64,000 bases of DNA. Source: Janthinobacterium agaricidamnosum. Lineage in GTDB: Bacteria; Pseudomonadota; Gammaproteobacteria; Burkholderiales; Burkholderiaceae_D. The translations under genes were made by a program, and so were the position numbers. Shown here piece after piece: positions 37,251 to 48,082 of the stretch (its first letter is position 1; each line of letters opens with the position of its first letter). Below the pieces are notes generated by a model, which saw nothing but the letters and a program-made list of their open reading frames with translations, made no database searches and was not told the DNA's origin. Where the stretch lies: assembly GCF_003667705.1 (NCBI RefSeq), contig NZ_CP033019.1:5704001-5768000 (forward strand). The letters are read 5' to 3'.

Positions 37251-37333
37251 AGCAAAATTAACTTTCAGAAAAATGTGGACATAAAATTTCGACTGCCGTC
37301 AAGAGCGGCACGCAAGAAAAATTAATCATTTAA

Positions 37334-37346
37334 AATCAATGGCTTA
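37334..37346 (+). promoter_or_regulatory. IHF-consensus site
   Basis: AATCAATGGCTTA matches the IHF consensus WATCAANNNNTTR at every defined position, inside an AT-rich stretch. Confidence 0.45.
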
Positions 37347-37626
37347 AAAATTGATGCCCGGGCGGTCACAAATCCACAGGGCATTTCCGCCGCTGTGCAT
37401 AACTGAGCCATTTGTAATGTATTTATACAGAAATCGGCACCATTTTGAGGCGTCCGATCGGCAAAAACGCGGACGGCATGCAGCAAAATTGACAATTGCC
37501 GGGCAAGCGTTCGTTTTTACCTGACGGACGGCGAAACATTGTTCAATTATCATGCACTGCAACATGCACTTCAGGTGAAACCTGAACATCGGCGCTAAGT
37601 ATCGGTTAACAAAATACTTTTCAATT

Positions 37627-37635
37627 TTATCCACA
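37627..37635 (+). promoter_or_regulatory. DnaA box TTATCCACA
   Basis: A perfect strong-type DnaA box. With the TGTTGATAA at 37641-37649 it forms an inverted pair separated by GAATC. Confidence 0.6.
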
Positions 37636-37638
37636 GAA

Positions 37639-37661
37639 TCTGTTGATAACTTTGTGGACAA
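37639..37661. repeat. Direct repeat, copy 2, containing two DnaA-box-like sites
   Basis: It is identical to copy 1 at 22 of 23 bases (TCTGTTGATAAC...TTGTGGACAA), 411 bases away, in the same orientation. Confidence 0.75.
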
Positions 37662-37745
37662 TGAAGGAATAAGGCAAGCGGACGAAAGAATAACCTTATC
37701 AATAGCAACAAAGTCCGCTAGTCAATGAATTTTTTATTCCTTAAT

Positions 37746-37758
37746 AATCAATCACTTG
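37746..37758 (+). promoter_or_regulatory. IHF-consensus site
   Basis: AATCAATCACTTG matches WATCAANNNNTTR at every defined position, within the AT-rich run at 37725-37760. Confidence 0.45.
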
Positions 37759-37856
37759 CAAATCCCCCCCGGGCATGGCTTTGACACTGCCTCTTATTTC
37801 CGCAGCAAAAAAAATTGTGCATAAGTCGGTATGTCTTGCTAAGGCGCAGCAAAGAA

Positions 37857-37889
37857 AAAGGCAGGCTTCCGTTGGAAAGCCTGCCTTTT
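37857..37889 (-). terminator. Rho-independent terminator of hemE
   Basis: A 12-bp stem (AAAGGCAGGCTT / AAGCCTGCCTTT) with an 8-base loop and flanking A- and T-runs lies about 30 bases past the hemE stop. Confidence 0.85.
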
Positions 37890-37918
37890 CTGCCCCTGCA
37901 CCAGGGGAAAATGACGAC

Positions 37919-39004
37919 TTACTGGCTGCTGCGCATGGCGCGGCTCATGCTGTGCACGGCGTCCACCATCGCTGCCACGGATTCCGGCGGCGTGAACTGG
38001 GAAATGCCATGGCCCAAGTTGAACACGTGGCCCGTACCTGCCGATGGCGCGCCAAAGGCGTTGAGCACTTTCGCCACTTCGGCACGGATCTGCTCGGGGC
38101 TGGCGAACAGGATGGCCGGGTCGAGGTTGCCCTGCAAGCCCACTTTATGACCGACCAGCTGGCGCGCGCGCGTCAGGTTGACGGTCCAGTCCAGGCCCAC
38201 GGCATCGGCGCCGATGTCGGCGATCTGCTCGATCCACTGGCCGCCGCCCTTGGTAAACACGATGGCGGGAATCTTGACGCCATCCTTGTCGCGTTTCAGC
38301 TGCGCCACCACTTGCTGCATGTAGGCCAGCGAGAATTCCTGGTAGGCGCCGTCAGCCAGCGCACCGCCCCAGGAATCGAAAATCATCACGGCTTGCGCGC
38401 CGGCGTCGATCTGCGCATTCAGGTACTGCGCCACGGACGTGGCGTTGATCGCCAGGATGTGGTGCATCAGGTCAGGGCGGTTGTACAGCATCTTCTTGAT
38501 GGTATGGAACTCTTTCGAGCCGCCGCCTTCCACCATGTAGCACGCCAGGGTCCACGGGCTGCCGGAAAAACCGATCAGCGGCACACGGCCATTGAGTTCC
38601 GTGCGGATTTGCGTGACGGCCTTGAAGACATAGTCGAGCGATGCCAGGTCCGGCACTTGCAAGGCCTTCACGTCCTGCTCCGTGCGCAGCGGGCGCTCGA
38701 ACTTCGGGCCTTCGCCATCGGCGAAATACAGGCCCAGGCCCATGGCGTCAGGCACCGTCAGGATGTCGGAAAACAAAATGGCCGCGTCGAGCGGGAAACG
38801 CTCCAGGGGCTGCAAGGTCACTTCCGTTGCGTAATCGGGATTCTTCGCCAGGCCCAGGAAGGAGCCGGCCCGCTCGCGCGTGGCGCGGTATTCGGGCAGG
38901 TAGCGGCCTGCCTGGCGCATCAGCCAGACAGGAGTGTGCTCGGTCGGCTGGCGCAGCAGGGCGCGCAGGAAAGTGTCATTCTGGAGCGGAGCAAATTGTG
39001 GCAT
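37919..39004 (-). CDS. hemE: Uroporphyrinogen decarboxylase
   Basis: HemE removes four carboxyl groups from uroporphyrinogen III in heme synthesis. The 361-residue protein has the N-terminal [25 protein letters not shown] with the essential arginines, [37 protein letters not shown] and the C-terminal [15 protein letters not shown]. The start at 39004 ([10 protein letters not shown]) fits the family length; the open frame runs far upstream antisense to the next gene but has no family support. The gene is divergent from the S9 peptidase gene. Confidence 0.97.
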   Translation of the reverse strand: MPQFAPLQNDTFLRALLRQPTEHTPVWLMRQAGRYLPEYRATRERAGSFLGLAKNPDYATEVTLQPLERFPLDAAILFSDILTVPDAMGLGLYFADGEGPKFERPLRTEQDVKALQVPDLASLDYVFKAVTQIRTELNGRVPLIGFSGSPWTLACYMVEGGGSKEFHTIKKMLYNRPDLMHHILAINATSVAQYLNAQIDAGAQAVMIFDSWGGALADGAYQEFSLAYMQQVVAQLKRDKDGVKIPAIVFTKGGGQWIEQIADIGADAVGLDWTVNLTRARQLVGHKVGLQGNLDPAILFASPEQIRAEVAKVLNAFGAPSAGTGHVFNLGHGISQFTPPESVAAMVDAVHSMSRAMRSSQ

Positions 39005-39202
39005 GGCAGGCAATCGAGCTTGGAGAAGCGGTATTATCGCATCCAATCGCCGCCATTTCATTGATTCCGGTGCCGCTTTGCAGCATTTGCCACGCACAGC
39101 GATGACTTTCGTTGTGCCTGCCCTTCCATTATGATGATGAACGCCGCCGCGCTGCCTGACGCCGCCTGGAGGCCCCTCTACCCACCACGACACGGAGCCC
39201 GC

Positions 39203-41146
39203 ATGACCTCGACCGCATCCAGCACCCCTTATGGCATTTGGCCATCGCCGATCAGCGCGGCCATCGTCGCCGCCGGCGCCTCGCCGCTGACGCAGCTGGC
39301 CCTGGGGGGAGCGGATGGCGCCGACGTGTTCTGGCTGGCCGGGCGCGCCAGCGAGGCGGGCCGCAACACCCTGCTGCGCCAGCGCGGCGCGCGTGTCGAT
39401 GAACTCACGCCAGCGCCCTTCAATGTGCGCACCCGCGTGCATGAATACGGCGGCGGCGCGTATGCGGTGGCCGGCGATACCGTGTATTTCTCGCATTTCG
39501 CCGACAATTGCCTGTACCGCGTGGCCGGCGACGCCGCGCCCGAAGCGTTCACCACGGGCGGCAATACGCGCCACGCGGACTTCGTCGTCGATGCGGCCCG
39601 TGCCCGCCTGATCGCCGTGCGCGAACAGCATCCGGCAGAGGGCCATGCGCAGCCGGAAAACTGCCTGACCGCCGTCGGCTTCGACGGGCACGAAACGGTG
39701 CTGGCGCGCGGCCACGATTTTTATGCGGCGCCGCGTTTGTCGCCGGACGGCAGCCAGCTCGCCTGGATCAGCTGGGACCACCCGCGCCTGCCGTGGCAAG
39801 GCACGGAGCTGTGGCTGGCCGACGTGCAGGCGGACGGCACGCTGGGCTCTCCCCGCCTGATCGCCGGCGGCGCGCGCGAGTCGATTTGCCAGCCGGAATG
39901 GTCGCCGAACGGCTTGCTGCACTTCGTTTCCGACAGCAGCGGCTGGTGGAATTTGTACCGTCTGCACGGCGCCGACATCGAGGCGCTGTGCCCGATGGAA
40001 GCGGAATTTGCCACGCCGCACTGGACCTTCGGCGGCAGCATGTACGGTTTTCTGTCCGACGACGAGATCGTCTGCACGTATATCCAGTCCGGCATCAGCT
40101 ACCTGGCGCAATTGAGCGTGACGGCGGCCAAGCTGGAACCGATACCGCACCCGTACCAGGAAATCCGCGAACTGCGCGTGGGGCCCGGCTTCGTCGCGCT
40201 GCTCGGCGGCAGTCCCACCATCGCGCTGGAACTGGCGCGCATCGACCTGTCGAACCATGAACTGGAAGTGCTGGCGCAGTCGATCACGGCCTTGCCCGCG
40301 CTGGCTTACCTGTCCGTGCCGCGCAGCTTGAGTTTTACCAGCAGCAATGGCCGCACGGCGTACGCGTTCTTCTATGCGCCCACGAATGGCGACGTGCAGG
40401 CGCCGGCAGGCACCTTGCCGCCTGTCATCGTCATCAGTCATGGCGGCCCCACGAGCATGGCCAGCAATACCTTGAAGCTGGCGACGCAGTACTGGACCAG
40501 CCGCGGCATCGGCGTGCTCGACGTCAACTACGGCGGCAGCAGCGGTTTCGGCCGCGAATACCGCGACGCGCTGCGCGGGCAATGGGGCATCGTCGACGTG
40601 GAAGACTGCATCGCCGGCGCCCGTTACCTGGCCGCCGAGGGCCTGGCCGACCCCGAGCGCCTGATTATCCGCGGCGGCAGCGCGGGCGGCCTGACGACCC
40701 TGTGCGCGCTGACCTTCCACGACGTCTTCAAGGCCGGCGCCAGCTACTATGGCGTGTCCGACCTGAAAGGCCTGGACGACGATTCGCACAAGTTCGAATC
40801 GCGCTACACCGATTACCTGATCGCCCCCCAGCCGCAAGCCGAGGCCCTGTACCGCGAGCGCTCGCCCATCCACCACACGGACAAACTGTCGCGCCCGATG
40901 ATCTTCTTCCAGGGCCTCGATGACAAGGTGGTGCCGCCGCAGCAATCGCAGCTGATGGTCGACGCCCTGCAGGCGCGCGGCGTGCCCGTCGCCTACGTGC
41001 CGCTCGAAGGCGAGGGCCACGGCTTCCGCAAGGCGGAGAACATCGTGCGCACCCTCGACGCGGAACTGTATTTCTACCAGCGCGTATTCGGCCTGCCCGT
41101 GACGGCCGGCGAGCCGCCCGTGCATATCGCCAACTTGCCCGCATGA
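39203..41146 (+). CDS. S9-family prolyl oligopeptidase-type serine peptidase
   Basis: A 647-residue cytoplasmic peptidase (no signal peptide) of the dipeptidyl-aminopeptidase/acylaminoacyl-peptidase type. An N-terminal beta-propeller-like part (about 1-390) precedes an alpha/beta hydrolase domain. The nucleophile is S493 in GGSAGG, the acid lies in LDDKVVPP and the histidine in EGHGF. CACGGAG precedes the chosen ATG at 39203; an ATG 72 bases upstream is less supported. Its end overlaps the start of the Snf2-type gene by four bases, so the two are translationally coupled. Confidence 0.9.
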   Translation: MTSTASSTPYGIWPSPISAAIVAAGASPLTQLALGGADGADVFWLAGRASEAGRNTLLRQRGARVDELTPAPFNVRTRVHEYGGGAYAVAGDTVYFSHFADNCLYRVAGDAAPEAFTTGGNTRHADFVVDAARARLIAVREQHPAEGHAQPENCLTAVGFDGHETVLARGHDFYAAPRLSPDGSQLAWISWDHPRLPWQGTELWLADVQADGTLGSPRLIAGGARESICQPEWSPNGLLHFVSDSSGWWNLYRLHGADIEALCPMEAEFATPHWTFGGSMYGFLSDDEIVCTYIQSGISYLAQLSVTAAKLEPIPHPYQEIRELRVGPGFVALLGGSPTIALELARIDLSNHELEVLAQSITALPALAYLSVPRSLSFTSSNGRTAYAFFYAPTNGDVQAPAGTLPPVIVISHGGPTSMASNTLKLATQYWTSRGIGVLDVNYGGSSGFGREYRDALRGQWGIVDVEDCIAGARYLAAEGLADPERLIIRGGSAGGLTTLCALTFHDVFKAGASYYGVSDLKGLDDDSHKFESRYTDYLIAPQPQAEALYRERSPIHHTDKLSRPMIFFQGLDDKVVPPQQSQLMVDALQARGVPVAYVPLEGEGHGFRKAENIVRTLDAELYFYQRVFGLPVTAGEPPVHIANLPA

Positions 41147-44100
41147 GCGAACCGAATGTAGAGCAACATCTGCTGGACGAGTTCGCCGCCCTGGAGCAGC
41201 ACGAACAGATGATCCTGGCCTTGCTGGCCATCGCGGGCGAACCCGTGGGCAAGCATGCCGTGTATGAACACTTGCAGCGCGCCAACGTCGTCGAGCCGGA
41301 CGGCACGCCGTTTGCCCTGCTCACCGTCACGGGCATGCTGCAGCATTTGACGCGGCACGCGCTGGCGTCCGAAGTGGTGGGACGGGGCTATGCCTGCGAA
41401 GCGAAGCTGCGCTGGCCCGCCATGCGCGCCGCCATCGAGCACCTGGTGTTCCGCGACCTGTGCCAGGCCATCGAGCTGATCAACCCCGTGCGGCGCAACT
41501 GGGATGGCTATGTGGAATTGCGCAGCTACCGGCAAGGCGTGGCGCGCCTGCGCATCGCCCTCTTGCGCAATGACGAGGTGCGCCACGTGGCCGCCATCCT
41601 GGCCGCCTGCATGGCGTGCTATGAAGCGCAGCAGCTGCATCCGCTGATCGAGATCTTCGGCCGGCCGTTCGAACCGGAAATGCTGTCTTTCGTCATGCCG
41701 CAACTGCAGGACGACATCCTCGCCGTGCTGCTGGGCAACGCCCCGCGCGAACCGGCCACGGCGCACGCCATCCGTACCTACGCGCGCGCGCACCACGCGC
41801 GCCAGGCGGCCGCCGGCGACCACATCGGCGCCGCCCTGCCGCTGGCCCTGGCCGAAGACGCCCTGCTGTGCGGCGAACTCGACGCGGCCGCGCGCTACCT
41901 GGCGGGCCAGCAGGGGCCGCAGGCACTGTTTGTCGACAGCAGCATCGCCCTGTTGCGCGGCGAACATGCGCACGCCGTGGCGGGCTTCGAAACGGCCCTG
42001 AAAGGGTTGCGCAAGGAAACGGGCAAGCGCAAGCTGTGCTTTACGGGCATCGGCGGCCACCTGTACGTGCTGGCCCTGCTGCGCGGCAACGATGCCAAGC
42101 TGCTGAAAAGCGCGGAGACCTACCTCGATATCGCGCTGCATGCGCAACCGAACCACGACAGCATCGTCTACCAGCAACTCAATACCTTGCGCCTGGTGCG
42201 CGCCGGCGTGCTGCAAGCCGATGCGATCCCCACGCGCAGCTGGGAAACGGGACTGCAGGCGCAGCTGTTCCAGGCCTTGCTGTACTACTGGCTGGCCCTG
42301 CCGCAATTGAGCGAGCGCAAGGATCAACTGCGCCTGTTGGTGCAGCAAGCGGACGCGGCCGGCTACGACCTGATTGCCGCGCAGGCGGCCGGCTTGCTGG
42401 GCTTGCTGGGCGAGCCGCAGCAGGAGCGCTACGCCACGGCCAAGCGCGCGCAACACGGTCTAACGGACATGACGCCGTGGTTCGAGCGCCAGGAAGCGTG
42501 GCAGCGCCAGCTGAGCGCCCTGATCAACCTGCAGCAGAACGCGCCCGCCGAAGCGCTGGGCGGCGTCTCGCGCCTCGTGTGGCTGGTGGCGTTCGACCCG
42601 CGCTTCGGCTTGACGGCCGTGGAAGTGCGCGAGCAGAAACGCGACGCGCGGGGCGGCTGGAGCAAGGGCCGCGCCATGGGCCTCAAGCGCCTGGCCGAAG
42701 AGGCGGGCGACATCGATTTCCTCACGCCGCAAGACGCGCGCGCGGCCGGCAGCATCGCGCCGTTCAAACAATATTATTCGTCGGCGCCGCGCTATGAAAT
42801 CGAGCTGGACAAGGCTGCCGTGCTGCTGGTGGGCCACCCGCTCGTCTTCTGGCTCGATCACCCCGACACGCGCGTGGAACTGATCGCCGGCGCGCCCGAA
42901 CTCCTGATCAAGTCGCACGAGGGACAGCTGTGGCTGGGCATGCAGCCGCCGCTGCCCGACAACGGCGGCAACGTCGTGGTGCAGAAGGAAACGCCGACGC
43001 GCTTGCGCGTGGTGCACATCCTCGACGAGCACCGGCGCATCGGCGCCATCGTGGGTCTGGGCTTGTCCGTGCCCCTGCATGCGGAAAAACAGGTGATGCA
43101 GGCCATCGGCGCCATCTCGTCCATGGTCACCGTGCAGTCCGACATCGGCGGCGGCGCCGGCGACGCGGAAGTCATCACGGCCGACCACCGCCTGCACGTG
43201 CATTTGCTGCCCTACCAGCAGGGGTTGAAGATGCAAATTCTCGTGCGCCCGCTGCTCGACAACGGCGCCTATTACGCACCGGGCAGCGGCGCCGAAAGCG
43301 TGTTTGCCGATGTGGCGGGCCGGGCCGTGCAAGCGCGGCGCGACCTGAATGCGGAACGCGAAGCGCAGCGCCAGCTGATCGGAAAATGTCTGGTGCTGGA
43401 AGAGGCGGAAGAAGAGCATGGCGAGTGGCTGCTGGGCCAGCCAGCGCTGGGCCTGCAATTGCTGGTCGAGCTGCAATCGCTCGATCCCGCCGGCATGGTC
43501 TTGGCCTGGCCCGAAGGCGAAACCATGCGCGTGTCGAAGCGCATCGACAGCGGCCAGATGCGCCTGAACATCAAGAGCGAAAAAGACTGGTTTGCCGCCA
43601 GCGGCGAAGTGCAGATCGATGAAGACAAGGTGATGGATTTGCGCGCCCTGCTCGATTTGATGCAGAACAATAAAAGCCGCTTCGTGGCCTTGGGCGACAA
43701 CCAGTTCCTCGCCCTCAGCGATGAATTGCACCGCCGCCTGTCGGAACTGGCCGCGTATGGCGAAGCGCATGCCGATGGCGTGCACATCCACCCGCTGGCC
43801 GCGTTTGCGCTGGAAGAGCTGGCCAACGATGCGGGCGGCGTCAAGGCCGACAAGTTGTGGCGCGAGCACCTGCTGCGCCTGCGCGCCCTCGACGACTATC
43901 AACCGCAGCTGCCCAGCACCCTGCAGGCCGACTTGCGCGACTACCAGCTGGCCGGCTACGAGTGGCTGGCGCGCCTGGCGCACTGGGGCGTGGGCGCCTG
44001 CCTGGCCGACGACATGGGACTCGGCAAGACCTTGCAGGCGCTGGCGCTGATCCTCGCGCGCGCACCGAACGGTCCCACCCTCGTCGTCGCCCCCACGTCC

Positions 44101-45324
44101 GTCTGCATGAACTGGATCAGCGAAGCGCAGCGTTTTGCCCCGACGTTGAACATCAAACTGTTCGGCAGCGGCGACCGGGCCGACATGCTCGACACCCTGC
44201 AGCCGTTCGACGTGGTGGTGGCCAGCTATGGCTTGCTGCAGCAGGAAGCCACCATGTTTGCCGGCGTGCGCTGGCATACGATCGTGCTCGACGAAGCGCA
44301 GGCGATCAAGAATGGCGCCACCAAGCGTTCGCAAGCCGTGATGGCCCTGCAAGGCGATTTCCGCATGGTGGCCAGCGGCACGCCGCTGGAAAACCACCTG
44401 GGCGAACTGTGGAATCTGTTCCGTTTTATTAACCCGGGCTTGCTGGGCACCCTGGACCAGTTCAATTTGCGCTTTGCGGGACCGATCGAAAAGGATCAGG
44501 ACAAGCGGGCGGCGGCCGGCGCGCGCCTGCGGCTGCGCCGCCTGATCGCGCCGTTCATCCTGCGCCGGACAAAAACGCAAGTGCTGTCGGAATTGCCGTC
44601 GCGCACGGAGATCGTGCTGGAAGTGGAATTGTCGCCGCAGGAAACGGCGCTGTACGAATCCCTGCGCCGCGAAGCGCTGGAAAAGCTGGCCATGGTGGAA
44701 GGGCCGGCGTCGAAAAAGGCCATCCAGATCCTGGCCGAGATCATGAAGCTGCGCCGCGCCTGCTGCAATCCGCAACTGGTGGCGCCGGAACTGGGCCTGG
44801 CCAGCAGCAAGCTGGCCGCGTTCGCCGAACTGCTGTCGGGCTTGCTGGAAAACCGCCACAAGGTGCTCGTCTTCAGCCAGTTCGTCGACCATTTGACACT
44901 CATCCGCAAGCACCTGGAGCAGCATGGCGTCAGCTATCAGTATCTCGACGGCAGCACGCCCATGCAGGAGCGCAAGCGCCGCGTGGATGCCTTCCAGGCG
45001 GGAGACGGCGACGTCTTCCTGATCAGCCTGAAGGCGGGCGGCATGGGCATCAATTTGACGGCGGCCGATTACGTGATCCACATGGACCCGTGGTGGAACC
45101 CGGCCGTGGAAGACCAGGCCTCGGACCGCGCCCACCGCATGGGACAATTGCGTCCCGTCACCATTTACCGTCTGGTGGCGAAACACACGATCGAGGAAGG
45201 CATCGTCGAATTGCACCAGCACAAGCGCGACCTGGCCGACAGTCTGCTGGAAGGCAGCGATGCGGCCGCGCGCATGTCGGCCAGTGACATGCTGGGCATG
45301 CTGCAGGAAGGGCTGAAGCGATGA
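41143..45324 (+). CDS. Large Snf2/RapA-type DEAD-like ATPase
   Basis: A 1393-residue protein. The C-terminal third is a complete Snf2 motor: motif I DMGLGKT at about 957-963, DEAQ at 1050-1053, [15 protein letters not shown], and in lobe 2 [23 protein letters not shown] and [12 protein letters not shown]. The N-terminal 900 residues hold a possible winged-helix segment (residues 20-75), an alpha-helical repeat-like stretch (about 100-470) and a region typical of SNF2-related bacterial proteins near 480-900. Such proteins remodel DNA- or RNA-bound complexes; the target is unknown. Confidence 0.9.
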   Translation: MSEPNVEQHLLDEFAALEQHEQMILALLAIAGEPVGKHAVYEHLQRANVVEPDGTPFALLTVTGMLQHLTRHALASEVVGRGYACEAKLRWPAMRAAIEHLVFRDLCQAIELINPVRRNWDGYVELRSYRQGVARLRIALLRNDEVRHVAAILAACMACYEAQQLHPLIEIFGRPFEPEMLSFVMPQLQDDILAVLLGNAPREPATAHAIRTYARAHHARQAAAGDHIGAALPLALAEDALLCGELDAAARYLAGQQGPQALFVDSSIALLRGEHAHAVAGFETALKGLRKETGKRKLCFTGIGGHLYVLALLRGNDAKLLKSAETYLDIALHAQPNHDSIVYQQLNTLRLVRAGVLQADAIPTRSWETGLQAQLFQALLYYWLALPQLSERKDQLRLLVQQADAAGYDLIAAQAAGLLGLLGEPQQERYATAKRAQHGLTDMTPWFERQEAWQRQLSALINLQQNAPAEALGGVSRLVWLVAFDPRFGLTAVEVREQKRDARGGWSKGRAMGLKRLAEEAGDIDFLTPQDARAAGSIAPFKQYYSSAPRYEIELDKAAVLLVGHPLVFWLDHPDTRVELIAGAPELLIKSHEGQLWLGMQPPLPDNGGNVVVQKETPTRLRVVHILDEHRRIGAIVGLGLSVPLHAEKQVMQAIGAISSMVTVQSDIGGGAGDAEVITADHRLHVHLLPYQQGLKMQILVRPLLDNGAYYAPGSGAESVFADVAGRAVQARRDLNAEREAQRQLIGKCLVLEEAEEEHGEWLLGQPALGLQLLVELQSLDPAGMVLAWPEGETMRVSKRIDSGQMRLNIKSEKDWFAASGEVQIDEDKVMDLRALLDLMQNNKSRFVALGDNQFLALSDELHRRLSELAAYGEAHADGVHIHPLAAFALEELANDAGGVKADKLWREHLLRLRALDDYQPQLPSTLQADLRDYQLAGYEWLARLAHWGVGACLADDMGLGKTLQALALILARAPNGPTLVVAPTSVCMNWISEAQRFAPTLNIKLFGSGDRADMLDTLQPFDVVVASYGLLQQEATMFAGVRWHTIVLDEAQAIKNGATKRSQAVMALQGDFRMVASGTPLENHLGELWNLFRFINPGLLGTLDQFNLRFAGPIEKDQDKRAAAGARLRLRRLIAPFILRRTKTQVLSELPSRTEIVLEVELSPQETALYESLRREALEKLAMVEGPASKKAIQILAEIMKLRRACCNPQLVAPELGLASSKLAAFAELLSGLLENRHKVLVFSQFVDHLTLIRKHLEQHGVSYQYLDGSTPMQERKRRVDAFQAGDGDVFLISLKAGGMGINLTAADYVIHMDPWWNPAVEDQASDRAHRMGQLRPVTIYRLVAKHTIEEGIVELHQHKRDLADSLLEGSDAAARMSASDMLGMLQEGLKR

Positions 45325-45393
45325 GCTTGAAAAAATGCACGGGCAAGCCGCGTTCCATGCGATGATCGTTTTTCCCTGTTTTGATGCCACGCC

Positions 45394-45882
45394 ATGACCG
45401 ACTATATCGCCACCAGCGCCGGCCAGCGCGCCACCTTTTTGTGCGGCAAATCCTGGACCGCTTATGTCAGCACCTTCATCATCGCCGTGCTGCTGTTCTT
45501 TGCCGCCCTGCCGCTGGCCTTCAAGTACAACGCGCGCGCCGCCTTCGTGGTGCTGATCGGCTCGGCGCTGATCGTCGCCTACCGCCTGCTGACCATCCGC
45601 AGCTATCAGCTGTACTACGACGAGACGGGCGTGTGGCTGGCGTCCGGCATCTTGCCGTGGAAAAAGAAACTGACGGGCGTCAAATGGCGCGACATGGATG
45701 AAGCCGTCTATGAAACGAACTTCTGGAGCTGGCTGTTCCAATCCTATACGGTAAGAGTCCGCCAGCGCTACACGCAGGAAACGGAAATCCACGCCACCGG
45801 CATGGCGCGCGGCAAGGATGCCGTTGCGGCCATCAATGCGCGCCACCAGGACATGCTGCGCGGCAGCGCCATCGTCGTCTAG
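45394..45882 (+). CDS. Small two-helix membrane protein, possibly bacterial PH-like
   Basis: A 162-residue protein with two membrane helices at about 21-43 and 48-66, then a cytoplasmic beta-rich domain (YQLYYDETGVWLASGILPWKKKLTGVKWRDMDEAVYE). The alternation resembles bacterial PH-like domains that follow two helices, but I cannot assign a family. It follows the Snf2-type gene after 69 bases on the same strand. Function unknown. Confidence 0.6.
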   Translation: MTDYIATSAGQRATFLCGKSWTAYVSTFIIAVLLFFAALPLAFKYNARAAFVVLIGSALIVAYRLLTIRSYQLYYDETGVWLASGILPWKKKLTGVKWRDMDEAVYETNFWSWLFQSYTVRVRQRYTQETEIHATGMARGKDAVAAINARHQDMLRGSAIVV

Positions 45883-46048
45883 CGCCGCGCGCTCCCGGCG
45901 CAAAAAACTGCGCAGCGGCGGCAATTAATGCTAATCTTTGGGCCGCCCAGGCAAGCAAGGCCAACCTTTCAATAGTTGTTTGTTACTTATATTATCAGTT
46001 TATTATTTTCTGATACTGACAGACAGCAAAATATTCAAGAGATAAACT

Positions 46049-47911
46049 ATGCTGATCAAAAATAAAGTTGCGCTCGCCGCATTGATGATGGCTTTTACCC
46101 TGACACCAGCCAGCGCCGCCAAGAAACCGCAGAAGCAAGGCAAGGCCGGCACCAGCAGCAGCAAGAAGAAAACCGTCGGCAAGAAAGCGGCCGTCGTCAC
46201 GGCGGCCACGGCAGCGACGGTCGCCGCCGTCGCCAGCGAGAACAGCAGCGACCGCTCCATGAATAACCTCAGCGGCCAGTTCCTCACGGCCCTGTGGCGC
46301 CTGGACCCGGAAAGCGCGATTTCGGTCGGCAAGTACGATGGCGCCGCCAACCTGAGCATTCCCGACGCGGCCAGCCGCCAGAAGCAGCTGGCCTTCATCG
46401 AAGAATGGCTGGGCAAGTTCGGCAAGCTGAATGCCGGCAAGATGTCGGACAAGCAACGCACCGACCTGGCCTTGCTGACGAATAAATTGCAGTCGGACCG
46501 CTGGTATCTGACCACCTTCCGCGAATTCGAATGGAATCCCGCCCAGTACAACGTGGCTGGCTCCATCGATTTCATCCTGAACACGGAATACGCGGCCCAG
46601 CCGCAGCGCCTGCGCACCTTGCTCAAGCGTATCGCCAGCGTGCCGCAATACTATGCGGCCGCCCGCGCCAGCATCGTGAACCCCACGCGCGAGCACACGC
46701 AGCTGGCCATCGCCCAGAGCGCCGGCGTGCTCAGCGTGCTTGACGACCTGAACAAGACGGCACAGGGTTCCATCCTGACGCCGGCGGAAAAACAGCTGTA
46801 CAACGCGCGCATCGCCGCAGCCCGCACGGCCGTGCAAGGCTATGCGGCCTGGCTGACGGAACAGGATGCCGCGCTGGCGCAGAACGGCAATGCGCGCTCC
46901 TTCCGCATCGGCAAAGATTTATATGAACAGAAATTCGCCTACGATATCCAGGCCAGCGTGAGCGCCGAGCAGATGTACCAGAAAGCTCTGGCCGCGCGCG
47001 AAAAGCTGCTCGAGCACATGGATAGCCTGTCCGACGAGCTGTGGGTGAAAACCATGGGCAGCACGGCCAAGCCGGCGGACCGCACGGCGAAGATCGGCAT
47101 GGTGATCGACAAGCTGTCCAGCAAGCACGTGGCCCCCGCCGATTTTGTGCCGGAAATCCGCCGCCAGATCCCGGAATTGCAGGAATGGGTGACCAGCCAC
47201 AACCTGCTGACGATGGACCCGAAAAAGCCTCTGGTCGTGCGTGAAACACCCGCCTACCAGCGCGGCGTGGCCGGCGCCAGCATCGAGGCGCCCGGCCCCT
47301 ACCGTCCGCAGGACCGCACCTATTACAACGTGACGCCGCTCGACGGCGAAACGCCGGAACAGGCGGAAAGCAGCTTGCGCGAGTACAACCACTGGATCTT
47401 GCAGATCCTGAACATCCACGAAGCCATCCCCGGCCACTACACGCAGCTCGTGTACGCGAACAAGTCGCCGTCGCTGGTCAAATCGATCTTCGGCAATGGC
47501 GCCATGATCGAAGGCTGGGCCGTGTATGGCGAGCGCATGATGCTCGAATCGGGCTATGGCAACAACGCGCCGGAAATGTGGCTGATGTATTCGAAGTGGA
47601 ACTTGCGCAGCGTCACCAACACCATCCTCGACTACAGCGTGCACGTGCTGGGCATGACGGAAGCGCAAGCGCTCGACCTGCTGACGCGCCAGGCGTTCCA
47701 GACCAAGCGTGAAGCGACGGAAAAATGGCGCCGCGTGCAGTTGAGCTCGGTGCAACTGACCAGCTATTTCAGCGGCTACAGCGAAATCATGGACTTGCGC
47801 GAACAGCGCAAGCAGGCGCTGGGCAACAAGTTCGTGCTGAAGGATTTCCACGAGCAATTCCTCAGCTATGGCAGCGCCCCCGTGAAAGTCATCAAGGAAT
47901 TGATGAATTAA
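46049..47911 (+). CDS. DUF885 family putative metallohydrolase, exported
   Basis: A 620-residue protein with an N-terminal signal peptide (LAALMMAFTLTPASA, cleavage near residue 23) and a lysine-rich linker with an alanine/valine stretch at about 48-62. The DUF885 fold follows. The zinc-binding-like motif is NIHEAIPGHYTQLVY near residue 465, with a later glutamate in GWAVYGERMMLE. The family is related to M32-like peptidases and is often annotated as a lipoprotein or hydrolase; substrate unknown. GAGATAAACT precedes the ATG. Confidence 0.85.
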   Translation: MLIKNKVALAALMMAFTLTPASAAKKPQKQGKAGTSSSKKKTVGKKAAVVTAATAATVAAVASENSSDRSMNNLSGQFLTALWRLDPESAISVGKYDGAANLSIPDAASRQKQLAFIEEWLGKFGKLNAGKMSDKQRTDLALLTNKLQSDRWYLTTFREFEWNPAQYNVAGSIDFILNTEYAAQPQRLRTLLKRIASVPQYYAAARASIVNPTREHTQLAIAQSAGVLSVLDDLNKTAQGSILTPAEKQLYNARIAAARTAVQGYAAWLTEQDAALAQNGNARSFRIGKDLYEQKFAYDIQASVSAEQMYQKALAAREKLLEHMDSLSDELWVKTMGSTAKPADRTAKIGMVIDKLSSKHVAPADFVPEIRRQIPELQEWVTSHNLLTMDPKKPLVVRETPAYQRGVAGASIEAPGPYRPQDRTYYNVTPLDGETPEQAESSLREYNHWILQILNIHEAIPGHYTQLVYANKSPSLVKSIFGNGAMIEGWAVYGERMMLESGYGNNAPEMWLMYSKWNLRSVTNTILDYSVHVLGMTEAQALDLLTRQAFQTKREATEKWRRVQLSSVQLTSYFSGYSEIMDLREQRKQALGNKFVLKDFHEQFLSYGSAPVKVIKELMN

Positions 47912-47933
47912 GCGGCGCTCGCCGTCAGCTTGC

Positions 47934-47957
47934 AAAGGGTGCTGCGGCGCCCTTTTT
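47934..47957 (+). terminator. Terminator of the DUF885 gene
   Basis: AAAGGGTGC and GCGCCCTTT pair around the loop TGCG, followed by more Ts, 23 bases past the stop. Confidence 0.75.
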
Positions 47958-48082
47958 GCATGCGTTTGCGCCCCCGCAAACCACCGCTACCCTGTCCATT
48001 AAGCTGACGGGAAGGCAGGCGCCACCGCACTCCTCACTGGCAATTGCCGATTTTTCTGCTAGGGTGAGAGTCAAGAGCGTCC

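Larger units (their letters stand above)
37078..37918. other. AT-rich non-coding region with DnaA-box cluster and IHF-like sites
   Basis: This 841-base gap between priA and hemE has no convincing gene. It is visibly richer in A+T than its surroundings. DnaA-box-like 9-mers are at 37230-37238, 37242-37250, 37394-37402, 37627-37635, 37641-37649, 37653-37661 and 37816-37824. Three match TTATNCACA-type boxes through TTATCCACA or TTATGCACA, two are TTGTCCACA and one is TTATCAACA; weaker ones lie at 37274 and 37370. Perfect IHF consensus matches are at 37334-37346 and 37746-37758. The layout recalls oriC or datA/DARS-type DnaA-control loci, but dnaA, dnaN and rpmH are not present here. Confidence 0.6.

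Noticed and set aside
37344..37661. Possible 105-residue minus-strand gene in the priA-hemE gap
   Set aside because: No family resemblance, cysteine- and phenylalanine-rich random-looking sequence, no ribosome site, and it spans the DnaA-like boxes; treated as chance.
39005..41125. Long minus-strand extension of the hemE frame, giving a protein of over 1000 residues
   Set aside because: HemE homology begins at 39004; the upstream part is antisense to the S9 peptidase gene, arginine/alanine/glutamine-rich and without any domain, typical of mirror frames in high-GC DNA.
42460..45924. Minus-strand open frame of over 1100 residues opposite the Snf2-type gene
   Set aside because: Its composition (His/Arg/Gln/Ala-rich, no motifs) is that of an antisense mirror of a real gene; the plus strand encodes all Snf2 motifs.
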